This document shows, in pieces, positions 8,601 through 15,334 of a stretch of DNA of 17,152 nt (positions within the stretch are counted from its first letter, which is position 1; each line of letters begins with the position of its first letter). The notes under the pieces were generated by a model that was not told the origin of the DNA, made no database searches, and saw only the letters and a program-made list of their open reading frames with translations. The DNA comes from Hemicentrotus pulcherrimus (taxonomy: Eukaryota > Echinodermata > Echinoidea > Camarodonta > Strongylocentrotidae), in assembly GCA_003118195.1 (NCBI GenBank), contig BEXV01003574.1, forward strand, positions 1-17,152. The letters run 5' to 3'. A program made the translations under genes and the position numbers.

Positions 8601-9679
8601 GTCACTAAGTCAAGGTCAAATTTCATTTCCGGTCAACAAACTTAGACTATGTTGTGGCATCAGGTTAAGATTTTGAATTGTTATCAAAATTTTGAAAGTA
8701 TACATTCCTTTTCCATGAAACTTGAACTTCAGTTATCAAGTATCAAGTCAAATTGATTCTTTGTTTCATTGTTAAGATGGAGATGGAATATCTAGAGATT
8801 TTATCAGGAAAAATATAAAACAAAGATTCTTAGTTTTTTTAATCTCCAGAAGGGATCCTGGGGAGAGGGACGGGACAGTATCGATCTCTCCCAGGCTGTG
8901 AGTCTATCAAAGTAGCCTGGCATATTTAGAGCAGTGAAAGATGAACATTTAGGAATGTAACTGATTTTAAAGATAAAGTTTAGTTATGGCCATGCGAATG
9001 CATTTACAAAGAAATGTTGAATCGATCAGAAAAGGTTAAGTATTGGAGTGTACTGCAAGGTTCTGAAATCATCACAATGAAAAGATATTTGGCCCATTCT
9101 TAGTAAAGTTACAAGCACTGTACACAGAAAGATGTATATGGGACTACACTAATATGTGGTATAAAAATCTGTCCTAATTTGTATATGTGTTACACGCCAT
9201 ATTTAGAATATTATAATGATGATAATACTCAGTTTTTATATAGAAATTTTTAGAATCACTGAGCGCTTCCAAACTTAGAGATTATTACTCCGGCTTTAGC
9301 AGTGCTACCATTGTGGTGCTCTAGCATTTGGTTAGCCATACTTTTCAGGGAACACTTTGTATCTGATGTTCTTCCACCCTTGCATAATACAATGATAACG
9401 CTCACAAATTATTTTTCACCTCTTCCCAGAACTCAACCTTCTCTTTAAGGGGTCATGATTTTCCCTCATGTCCTGGCCATCCTTTAATCGTACCTTTTAC
9501 TTTTTTTTATTCCTATCGTCCTTACAGTATTCAGATTCTCCAAGTCCTTACTGAGAGTGACCGATGCTACTAGGGGATCGTCGTACGGGAGCAGTAAGGG
9601 TCGAAGCAGTAAGGGGTCAAAGTTCACGCCCAACGGAGATCAGATCCCTTTGACTAATGGGGATACGAAGGAATCATAA
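2512..9679 (+). CDS. AGPAT3/4: AGPAT3/4-like 1-acylglycerol-3-phosphate acyltransferase, C-terminal 287 residues in six exons (5' partial)
   Basis: Joining 2512-2673, 3912-4065, 5787-5889, 6257-6335, 8234-8447 and 9528-9679 gives 864 bases, 287 codons plus TAA, with GT-AG introns and matching phases throughout. Family members transfer an acyl group from acyl-CoA to lysophosphatidic acid, making phosphatidic acid in the ER membrane. Counting from the first visible residue, the acyltransferase blocks are FVDR (27-30), EGTR (60-63), PRTKG (90-94) and VPFIYD (106-111). Hydrophobic, probably membrane-spanning stretches cover about 195-220 and 224-240. The tail RGSSYGSS resembles the GSSYGN ending of vertebrate AGPAT3/4, which favours this clade over AGPAT5. 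Vertebrate members are about 375 residues, so roughly 90 N-terminal residues, including NHX4D, are coded left of the window or unrecognised. The serine/lysine-rich tail after SSYG is longer than I expect for vertebrate AGPAT3. I cannot separate AGPAT3 from AGPAT4. Confidence 0.93.
2785..2890 (+). repeat. Pyrimidine-rich low-complexity tract
   Basis: The + strand reads almost entirely as T and C in units such as cccttttttcc and atttttccc. It lies about 110 bases past the exon 1 donor. The 114-residue minus-strand frame over this region (2666-3010, rich in K and R) is an artefact of the purine-rich complement. Confidence 0.75.
2958..3262 (+). repeat. Degenerate catttggtctaatgacc-type repeat with an inverted arm
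   Basis: Variants of catttRgtctaatgacc, tggtctaataatcatttcatctac and close words recur about ten times between 2958 and 3182, without a fixed period. From about 3196 to 3262 the words appear in the opposite sense (aatggttattagaccaa, gtgattattggactaggtgg), so the segment has inverted-repeat character. The same word type returns at the right edge of the window (17078-17152). Confidence 0.75.
3912..4065 (+). CDS. AGPAT3/4: AGPAT exon 2 (EGTR and PRTKG blocks)
   Basis: It codes TLIFCEGTRYTKEKY through EAYKGK plus the first base of a split valine codon. EGTR (residues 60-63 of the visible protein) is the block that binds the acyl-acceptor phosphate in this family, and LVPRTKGF follows at 89-95. 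The acceptor is gatgtag|ACC and the donor is AAAG|gtaaac. The open frame that reads on to 4109 runs into the intron and is not coding beyond 4065. Confidence 0.95.
4161..4538 (+). mobile_element. MITE-like TTAA-ended element, copy 1 (subtype I)
   Basis: The element starts ttaaagataaagttgagt and ends gttatgtttatctctaa-like (acttatgtttatctctaa), so its ends form an imperfect terminal inverted repeat of about 23 bp. It is about 378 bp with no coding capacity. It matches, in opposite orientation, the element at 7606-7998 along its whole length. Its left half shares blocks such as tgcaaggttctggagtc and acacagaaagatgtatat with the copies at 8967, 12030 and 13780. The flanking TTAA could be a target duplication, as in piggyBac-type transposons, but I cannot assign a superfamily. 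Confidence 0.85.
4188..5064 (+). repeat. 438-bp near-identical direct repeat around a single N (probable assembly duplication)
   Basis: Bases 4188-4625 and 4627-5064 are each 438 bp and differ, as far as I can see, only at 4283 (a) versus 4722 (g). The single unknown base at 4626 sits exactly at the junction. The second copy therefore repeats most of MITE copy 1 and the sequence after it (4627-4977 is the MITE part). An unmerged overlap between two contigs, possibly from two haplotypes, explains this better than a real tandem duplication. Confidence 0.9.
5088..5145 (+). repeat. Fragment of a tatagcgctt-type dispersed repeat
   Basis: The words ttatagcgctttaatagag and aagcactttataag resemble the repeat ends seen at 10686-10757 and inside 9205-9345. 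This is a short decayed fragment recognised by motif only. Confidence 0.4.
5638..5678. repeat. Perfect 13-bp inverted repeat
   Basis: ctaagacattttt (5638-5650) pairs with aaaaatgtcttag (5666-5678) across a 15-base loop. It lies in intron 2, about 110 bases before exon 3. It may be chance or a remnant of a small element. Confidence 0.6.
5787..5889 (+). CDS. AGPAT3/4: AGPAT exon 3 (VPFIYD block)
   Basis: It codes VPFIYDATIAYQYNAQ through DFHLYV plus two bases of a split arginine. VPFIYD fits the fourth acyltransferase block (VAAVYDVT in vertebrate AGPAT3), and IYDLICGKQFDFHLYVR matches the LLGILYGKKYEADMCVR region. The acceptor is ttgcag|TA, completing the valine opened in exon 2. The donor is GTAAG|gtaaga. 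Confidence 0.93.
5890..6256 (+). other. Intron 3
   Basis: It runs from gtaaga to tttcag, 367 bp. I see no repeat, gene or structure of note in it. Confidence 0.75.
6257..6335 (+). CDS. AGPAT3/4: AGPAT exon 4 (26 codons plus split arginine)
   Basis: It completes arginine 140 and codes ELRLDDVPTDSEDATAQY then CHDLYKQK. It fits RRFPLEDIPLDEKEAAQWLHKLYQEKD of vertebrate AGPAT3, an acidic linker before an LHKLYQEKD-like helix. The acceptor is tttcag|A and the donor AAG|gtaaat, phase 0. It is too short to stand out as an open frame and is supported by splice sites, frame and family similarity. Confidence 0.92.
6434..7034. mobile_element. Non-autonomous TIR transposon, pogo/Tigger-like ends
   Basis: The left end CAGTCAAACCTGTCTATAACG and the right end, read on the minus strand as CAGTCAAACCTGTCCATAGCG, form a terminal inverted repeat of about 27 bp with few mismatches. 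The right end is flanked by TA, the usual target site of Tc1/mariner elements. The left flank reads CA instead of TA. The element is 601 bp with no transposase, so it would be moved in trans. Extra TIR-like words (acctgtccataacaacca, gaccacctgtctaatgcgacc) follow the left end. The superfamily call rests on the resemblance to CAGT..AACCT..TATAACGA ends and is tentative. Confidence 0.85.
7606..7998 (-). mobile_element. MITE-like TTAA-ended element, copy 2 (subtype I, inverted)
   Basis: This is the cleanest member: ttaaagataaacttgagt at the left and, inverted, ttaaagatgaacttgagt at the right, giving a terminal inverted repeat of about 25 bp with one mismatch. It is 393 bp, non-coding, and matches copy 1 (4161-4538) end to end on the opposite strand. 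Confidence 0.92.
8234..8447 (+). CDS. AGPAT3/4: AGPAT exon 5 (C-terminal hydrophobic segments)
   Basis: It codes DEAYDYFLQNDTFEGYD, then PGHVPPRTLL and a long hydrophobic run (visible-protein residues 195 to about 237) split by SGST, ending GGSFA with one base left over. This fits two membrane-associated helices as in vertebrate AGPAT3/4, where ARRPWTLLNFL and FASGSPLLIL occupy the same places. The acceptor is ttgcag|GAT, the donor GCAG|gtacgt. Base composition is more GC-rich than the flanking introns. The open frame beginning at 8189 reads through intron before the acceptor. Confidence 0.95.
8535..8755 (+). repeat. caatgaaactt...gtcaaggtcaaa dispersed repeat, about 1.2 units of 172 bp
   Basis: caatgaaactt...ttatcaagt at 8541 returns as ccatgaaactt...ttatcaagt at 8713, with gtcactaagtcaaggtcaaa and tttgaaagtatac between. 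The wording resembles a repeat I associate with several marine invertebrate genomes. This is recognition from memory, not a search. Confidence 0.55.
8967..9448 (+). mobile_element. MITE-like TTAA-ended element, copy 3 (subtype II, with an internal insertion)
   Basis: It begins ttaaagataaagtttagt and ends ctcaaccttctctttaa, an imperfect inverted pair. The left half matches the common block of the family. The right half (ttttcagggaacac... gataacgctcacaaatta) matches copy 4 at 12030-12413 but not copies 1 and 2. It is about 100 bp longer than copy 4 because 9205-9345 carries extra sequence with a tatatag...gagcgcttcc word typical of another dispersed repeat, so one repeat appears nested in another. 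Confidence 0.82.
9528..9679 (+). CDS. AGPAT3/4: AGPAT terminal exon with stop codon
   Basis: It completes valine 238 and codes FRFSKSLLRVTDATRGSSYG, then a serine/lysine/glycine-rich tail ending GDTKES and TAA at 9677-9679. LLRVTDATRGSSYG aligns with LIGVTEIEKGSSYGN of vertebrate AGPAT3. The tail has a small repeat (GSSKGRSSKGSK). The acceptor is cttacag|TA. The last part of this exon and the following 3' UTR are duplicated in decayed form at 9950-10192. Confidence 0.93.
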
Positions 9680-9949
9680 TCAAGTACTTGTGCAAAAAGA
9701 AAAATTGTATTTGTAACAAATTTTTTTATATTTGAATGGTGATATTATAGTTTATACAAATTATATTCAAAGCAACCTAAAATTCTATGCACTTATTTTT
9801 TTTCTTTAATGGATATAGATGAGGGATAATTTGTGAAAAATCTGCACTTGCACTGGTATAGGATTTATGAAAATTTGGTTTGGGTGCATGAGGTTTAGCT
9901 GTTACATGGCATACAGTATTCATATATTACAGTTTTCATTTTTTCCAAC

Positions 9950-10192
9950 TTCCAAGTCCTGAATGAAAGTGAGCGATGCTACTAAGGGATCGTTGTACGG
10001 AAGCAGTAGGGGTCAGAGTTCACGCCCAAACCAGATCAGATCCCATTGGCTAACAGAGATAAGAAAGAATCATAATCAAATGCATGTGCAAAAAGAAATA
10101 TTGTTATAGCAAATTTGTTGCATTTGATTGATGAAATTATAGTTTATACAAATTATATTCAAATCAACTTACATTTATATGCATTTTAGGAT
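9950..10192 (+). pseudogene. Decayed duplicate of the AGPAT terminal exon and early 3' UTR
   Basis: The segment from tccaagtcctgaatgaaagtg to about tatatgcattt matches 9537 to about 9795. Shared words are gcgatgctactaRgggatcg, agttcacgcccaa, cagatccc, gaatcataatcaa, gcaaaaagaaa and atagtttatacaaattatat. In the copy the frame opens TCC AAG TCC TGA, so a stop follows three codons, and a deletion shifts the frame further on. There is no acceptor AG at the equivalent place. It is therefore non-functional as an exon and probably lies within the 3' UTR. Confidence 0.9.
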
Positions 10193-10267
10193 TTAACAAA
10201 AGAGTGGTACATTCTGACGAAAATGCCCTAGTGATTGAGGATAAGCTCTTACATAGGATCCTGAAAG

Positions 10268-10273
10268 AATAAA
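10268..10273 (+). terminator. Candidate poly(A) signal AATAAA
   Basis: AATAAA lies 589 bases past the stop codon and is followed at once by a GT-rich stretch (gtggaatgtgtgttag, 10281-10296), as expected for a cleavage region. The GT-rich stretch is a little close to the hexamer. Other AATAAA words at 11715, 16687, 16867 and 16904 are alternatives. Confidence 0.5.
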
Positions 10274-10314
10274 ATGGGATGTGGAATGTGTGTTAGTAGC
10301 CCTTACCAATGCAT

Positions 10315-10652
10315 TTAAAGGGATCCAGTAACTTCGTCTCAGATTCTGAAACAAAATTCTGGATTTAGCTCATGATGCAATGATAATTATAAACCTTTAG
10401 GTCAGTCAGGAACCCCATGACTTTTACAAGCCGATCGCCTGTCTGATCATCAAGATATTTATGATTGGAATTACAAATTACACTACAGTCTATTGGGGAA
10501 AACAAGTATGGTTAAAACTAGTCACTCAAGGATTTTTACTTTTTTGAGGCGCTTTTTGATCATCTTGAAGCGCAATTTTGTTTAGGGCTTCAATGATAAC
10601 ATGTAGGGCGGTGTATCTCACATTTAACATGATTGTTAAACGATCCCTTTAA
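10315..10652. mobile_element. TTAA-ended short inverted-repeat element, unrelated family
   Basis: The left end is TTAAAGGGATCcagtaac and the right end, inverted, is TTAAAGGGATCgtttaac: 11 identical bases followed by a looser match. It is 338 bp with no coding capacity and does not share the internal blocks of the TTAAAGATRAA family. The TTAA termini suggest the same kind of target preference. Confidence 0.7.
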
Positions 10653-10685
10653 GATGAGCAGCATGTGCATGTATGTGGAATACCA

Positions 10686-10757
10686 GTTATAATAATAATA
10701 ATACTTAATTTGTATATAGCGCTTGATACTAATGCCTCTAAGCGCTTTACAAATATA
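10686..10757 (+). repeat. tatagcgctt...aagcgctttaca dispersed repeat fragment
   Basis: It starts with aataataatac, then ttgtatatagcgcttgat and ctaagcgctttacaaat. The words agcgctt and aagcgct are complementary, giving a short inverted repeat. This resembles the non-tRNA end of a widespread short interspersed repeat, and a related end is seen near 12909. Confidence 0.55.
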
Positions 10758-10759
10758 TT

Positions 10760-11194
10760 ATGCTATTAAAGTAATTGATTATGTAGTAAATGCATTCAGT
10801 TACTGGTAGTTGTATAATTTATGGATTGGCAACTACATGTACCAGAATTAATCACAATTACAAACTCTTCCTTCATGTTTGACATATTGGAAAGCCCAGT
10901 GCTCGGTGTGTGCTTATTTTATATTCAGAGTCTCAGGCTATCATGACAATGAGGGAGAACTTGGAAAATGAGCTTTCTTTCAACCAGTTCAGGCTCAGAC
11001 AATTAACCAAGCAACATAGAGGCCAACCATGCATGTCACTGGTCCTTTTGGGTACCCTTACTTCAATCTCTGTATATTTCCCTATAAATCACTGGGTTAT
11101 GCTTACAGAAGATGCAGTGGACGTTATTCAAGGACACTGGATTTGTACATTTTCTGATCAGTTCAAGCTGTGTTTTTTATTTTTTCATTTTTTA
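10760..11194. other. Non-coding sequence, unsupported open frame inside
   Basis: An open frame at 10910-11224 (104 codons) has a first part rich in polar residues (SQAIMTMRENLENELSFNQF) and ends in low-complexity hydrophobic residues from a T-rich tract. I recognise no family and no splice context, so I do not call it a gene. Confidence 0.4.
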
Positions 11195-11604
11195 TATATT
11201 TTTGTATTACTGAATGTAGCTTAATTATTTATCCCACCAAAAATCAATTTGCTGCAAATTGTAATCATTTATGCAATTTCAATTATTATTTTGGGTATTT
11301 TGGGTATTTCATGTTTTATTGATCCTTTTTGTTTCATATTTTAGTATCAACGTAAATTATGATGGATCATATCATGAAATATAAATGACTTCAAATGTAT
11401 ATATTTTTGTATTACTGATTGTAGCTGAATTATTTATCCCACCAAAAATCAATTTGCTGCAAATTGTAATCATTTATGCAATTTCAATTATTATTTGGGG
11501 TATTTTGGGTATTTCATGTTTTATTGATCCTCTTTGTTTCATATTTTAGTATCAACGTAAATTATGATGGATCATATCATGAAATATAAATGACTTCAAA
11601 TGTA
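11195..11604 (+). repeat. 205-bp tandem duplication, two units
   Basis: 11195-11399 and 11400-11604 each start tatatttttgtattactga and end gacttcaaatgta. I count about four or five base differences, so they are about 98 percent identical and the duplication is recent or homogenised. Neither unit codes for anything recognisable. Confidence 0.92.
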
Positions 11605-12029
11605 CATATATAACATACACAAAACAACTACAATCAAAGGACTTGTTGTTGATTGCTGGTATTAAAATATTACAAAAGCTTACCAGAGACAACCAGAAAT
11701 CAACAATACTCATCAATAAAGAAAAATTATACAAAGAGCAGGCACCTGGTCAAATCAAGGAAAAAATATAAAACACAACCTCACATTTTTACTGACCCTT
11801 CCTGATGTTCAAAATGCTTGCCCACTTGGCAGCATGGATGACTAATTAGTTTTGTTTTGAAATTTCAATTATTGCTTATGTGTGTATGATACCATGAATT
11901 ATTTCTAAACAGTATTCTATTACTATGGGATTAGTCCATGGTTTTCATCTTTGATCACAAGTGTTCTTATTTATATGGTCAGTTTAACAAGTGCTTTTTT
12001 AGCTTAGCTAGTCAGTAAATCTTTGATTT
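11605..12029. other. Non-coding sequence
   Basis: AT-rich, with an AATAAA at 11715-11720. The minus-strand open frame at 11552-11734 overlaps the tandem duplication and has no support as a gene. Confidence 0.5.
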
Positions 12030-12413
12030 TTAAAGATGAAGTTGAGTTCTGGTCATGCGATAGAAACGGTGTGGCATCAACCAGAAAATTTTGATCATCT
12101 AGCATATACCAATTTGGGTGTATTGCAAGGTTCTGGAATCATCAAAATGATAAGAAATTTGGCCAAGTCTTGGTAAAGTTACAAACAATGTACACATGCA
12201 GAAAGATGTATATGGGACTACATGAACATGCGTAAAAATCCTACCCCAGAGTTTTACGATGTTACATGACATATTTAGAATATGAAGGCATTTGAAGAGG
12301 CATGCTTTTCAGGGAACATGTCTTATCTGATGTTCTTCCACACTTGCATTGTAAGAATGATAACGCTCACAAATTATTTTTCACCTCTTCCAAGAACTTG
12401 ACCTTCTCTCTAA
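12030..12413 (+). mobile_element. MITE-like TTAA-ended element, copy 4 (subtype II)
   Basis: It begins ttaaagatgaagttgagt and ends gaacttgaccttctctctaa, an imperfect inverted pair. It is 384 bp and non-coding. It shares the common left half with all copies and the right half (cttttcagggaaca, gataacgctcacaaatta) with copy 3. The open frame at 12302-12493 crosses its right end and is not a gene. Confidence 0.85.
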
Positions 12414-12908
12414 GATGTGTTTGGGAAATTTGCAATGAAAAAAAAAAGAAAGAAAAAAAAGTTAAGATGATGGTGTACCAAAGTGAGCTTTAAGATTTTC
12501 CAGTTTTATCGGTGCTGTGCAGTACATGTCTTCATTTTGTTATTTTGTAAAAAAAAAAATTGTCAGGGAGTTTTTCTTAATACAGTAGAAAGATGAAAAA
12601 CTTGAAAATGCTGAGGAAGGTTTACTTATTGGTGCTTTGCAGTATTACTTTTCTATGGTTTGTAATCATGATTTTTACTTAAATACGCTCATGCAATTTT
12701 TAAAAACCGTCAGGTTGCAAGGTGAAAAAGCAGTGAGTCTATTTTACAAAACAATGCGCATAAAAATTCATTTAAACTTACTACTAATATCTTTTTTAAA
12801 TCTTTGATTGTGTGAATTACTGTAAGCACATTGGTTTGTATCAACCATTAGCTCCCTCCTTCAGAACAAAAGGGGGAAAGAAGAAAAGTAATTTGCATAT
12901 TACATGTA
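12414..12908. other. Non-coding sequence with A-rich runs
   Basis: It contains A/G-rich (12437-12460) and A (12549-12560) runs. I see no gene, repeat family or motif that I can support. Confidence 0.5.
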
Positions 12909-13250
12909 TATAATAATAATACATCACATTCATAACGCGCCTAATACTTTGTTTCTAGACGCAGTACATATTACACCGGCCATCGGATTCAGGCTAACCT
13001 GCACACAATATACGCACATTCTCCATTCCCTGGGGAGCATTATAGCCAGTCGCCATTTTACAAGCGCAACTTGCTCATCCAACCACATTAACTTTCGCAT
13101 CCTTCCGGGTACCCATTTAGCACCTGGGTGGTGAGTGGCAAATGTAGATTAACGTCTTGCCCAAGGACATTAGTGCCGCGGCGGGATTCAAACCTCGTAC
13201 CTTGCGATCTGCAAAGTCGGGCAACTTTTCAACTAGACCACAACACCTCT
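12909..13250 (-). mobile_element. tRNA-derived SINE (minus strand)
   Basis: Read on the minus strand from 13250, the sequence opens with a tRNA-like head. Box A TGGTCTAGTTG (13240-13230) fits TRGYNNARNNG exactly, and box B GGTTTGAATCC (13194-13184) differs at one base from GGTTCGANTCC. These are the internal promoter of RNA polymerase III. The body follows with ttgcccaagga-type sequence (13157-13168) and ends near a run of ATT/AATAAT units at 12909-12920, a usual kind of SINE tail. A small open frame at 12904-13134 lies within the element. No flanking duplication was established. Confidence 0.8.
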
Positions 13251-13779
13251 AAGTACTGTAGCCACTCAGCCGTTGAGAAATATGAGTGGAACCAAAAAAA
13301 ACACTAACTTGCACATTACATGTAGCAGCATTTAACCAGCAATCGTCTGTGGATTAGAGGAATATCTCAGAGAAGCCCAAAATGCCTATCACATGTTCAA
13401 GTTCATATTTTAAATGAAATGTGCATTTATAGAAATTGTTGTACTTGCCCACATTTTGTGTGATTGCAATGTCATTGGTTTAGTGATGCATTGATAAATT
13501 CAAGTTGTATACGCCTATATCAACGTGGAGTAGAGGTAACTTTACCATTCTAAAGTGTAATTATACAACAATTTAATTCAAAAGGTGCAATTGATATGAT
13601 ATCCTTTTCAAACATTTTAAAAGAAAACCAAAAAAAAAAATCACTTTGTCAAAAGATTATCATCATTTTTTTTATTTTTATAGTTTCAATGTGAATTTGC
13701 ATCAACAAAAAAACTTCACTTATCAATGCTTTTATAACAGAGCTGAAAATCAGACAAAACATCAAATCAAATGATACTG
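13251..13779. other. Non-coding sequence
   Basis: AT-rich with short A and T runs (13630, 13668). No gene or repeat is supported. Confidence 0.5.
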
Positions 13780-14187
13780 TTAAAGGTAAAGACCAGCATT
13801 GGAAACTCCCCAATTTCAAAAAATGAAATGGAAGCTCTTATTACCTATCATGTGAAAGAATATGTTTTGACTAATACATGATGATAAAAAATTGCCGGGA
13901 AACCGCCTGCTAATTGATATATTTGGTAAATTAGTTTATCTGTTGGGATGTGAGAGATAAAAAAAGCATGTTTCGCGCGCGTGTGCGTATATTCCCATTA
14001 TACATCTTTATGTGTACAGTGCTTGTAACTCAAGAAGACTGGGTCAAATTTCTTATCATTTTGATGATTCCAGAACCTTGCAGTACACACCAATACTTAT
14101 ATGCTAGATAATCAACCTTTTCTGATTGATTCCACAATGTTTCTTTCACAATGCAATCGCATAACCATAACTGATCTTTACCTTTAA
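13780..14187 (-). mobile_element. MITE-like TTAA-ended element, copy 5 (subtype III, inverted)
   Basis: The ends ttaaaggtaaagaccag and, inverted, ttaaaggtaaagatcag form a 17-bp inverted repeat with one mismatch. It is 408 bp. On the minus strand the first half matches the common block of the family (gcgattgcattgtgaaag, ggttctggaatcatcaaaat, acaagcactgtacaca). The other half, with cctatcatgtgaaagaatatg and a gcgcgcgtgtgcg patch, is not shared with the other four copies. Confidence 0.85.
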
Positions 14188-14606
14188 CATCATTTTGTGT
14201 TCTCCATTCTGTACTTCATTTCAATAATTTTGCAAATCCATGACATGTTCATAAGAAGCAATAGTTCTGTTAATTGGTGCCTATTATTCTGTGCAAAAAA
14301 TGCACATGAGGCAAACAAGCAATCGTGCAAAGAGGAGAAGAAAGCAATCCAGGGGTTATAAAGGATTCATTAAACACATTCTTCTAAATGTTACAAAAAG
14401 CTACATTGTTGGTTGTTTTCTTGAGAGATGCAATTTGCTTTTCCTGTAAAGTGAGTTCTAATGAAAGTCATTTTAGAAAAAAGTACTATAATGAAACTAC
14501 TTCTCATCACAATTAAGATCACATTATTTATATCGTGCAGCTTACTTATATACTTTTAGATATACTGCATTTTCAATCTGTAATCAATTCTTACTACATG
14601 TATAAT
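14188..14606. other. Non-coding sequence
   Basis: No gene, RNA or repeat family is supported in this AT-rich stretch. Confidence 0.5.
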
Positions 14607-14755
14607 ATTTATTGTTATTTTTAGCAAATATCAGGGTAGATTACATAGCTTAACAGTTTAAGACTTTGTATTTTCACTACAACATGTATTATTGTTATTT
14701 TTTTAAAGCAAATATCAGGGTAGATTACACAGCTTTAAGACTTCTTTGTATTATC
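14607..14755 (+). repeat. Imperfect 80-bp tandem duplication
   Basis: tattgttattttt...agcaaatatcagggtaga...ttaca.agctt...aagact..ttgtatt occurs from 14607 and again from 14687. The second unit is shorter by small deletions. Confidence 0.75.
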
Positions 14756-15273
14756 AAGGAAAAAATAACGAACACCAACATACTAAGGCTTTTCGTCCTT
14801 CATCCTTCGTCCTTGCAGAAAAAATCTCAAGAATGACCATCAAGCCAAAAATCAGACAAAATATCATTGGAAGCAAAAGTAACACACAGCATAGACAAAT
14901 AACCGTGTGTGGGTGTGATTGGGTACCAGAAAGTAGAAGTAATGCGAGATGTTTAATGAAAACAGGCTGTAACATTAAAACATGCCGGCACAACATTTGC
15001 GTTTCGCCAGCCAATCGCAACCCATGAATTTGTGTGTACGTTTTGTCCCTTTAGCTTCCTCTTATGATGTCTGATTTTGGCTTTCTATTTATATGTTTAT
15101 TATTCTGATGGACTCCAATGAGTACTAGATGAAAAGCTTTAGTAAGTCTGTATCATTGCTAACCTTCATTTTTTTTTGTACCAATTATTTTATATGCCAG
15201 AAATATCTGTGATTGTTTGTATCACTTGGTGCAAATGTGTTTTTTTTTTTTTTAAAGGTTTTTGGTACAATCT
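14756..15273. other. Non-coding sequence with two overlapping unsupported frames
   Basis: Open frames on both strands (14746-15027 plus; 14754-15020 minus) overlap fully. Neither shows a family feature, and the leucine-rich minus frame is the mirror of the plus frame. A run of 14 or more T lies at about 15240-15253. Confidence 0.5.
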
Positions 15274-15334
15274 TAACATTACTTATATATCATTTTAATT
15301 TTAATGAACTTGAAATGATATATAAGTAATGTTA
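15274..15334. repeat. Hairpin: 22-bp perfect inverted repeat, 17-base loop
   Basis: Bases 15274-15295 are the exact reverse complement of 15313-15334, with a T/A-rich loop between. The pairing continues past the arms with one bulged base. The right arm ends exactly where dispersed repeat copy B begins, and copy A has no such hairpin. It could be a foldback element or an intrastrand stem. Confidence 0.9.

Larger units (their letters stand above)
8448..9527 (+). other. Intron 5
   Basis: It runs from gtacgt to cttacag. It holds a GGTCAAGGTCA-type repeat at about 8535-8755 and a MITE-like element at 8967-9448. A GC-rich patch (gcggcgacggcgaaggtggc) at about 8485-8504 has no recognised role. Confidence 0.75.
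9680..10273 (+). other. Probable 3' UTR
   Basis: It runs from the stop codon to the first AATAAA. It is AT-rich and contains the duplicated terminal exon remnant. The 3' limit is inferred from the signal at 10268 only; a longer UTR cannot be excluded. Confidence 0.55.

Noticed and set aside
10910..11224. 104-aa open frame on the + strand
   Set aside because: No family features. It ends in a T-rich low-complexity tract and overlaps the 205-bp tandem duplication.
14746..15027. Overlapping 93-aa and 88-aa open frames on opposite strands
   Set aside because: Chance mirror frames in one stretch with no motif, splice context or repeat support.
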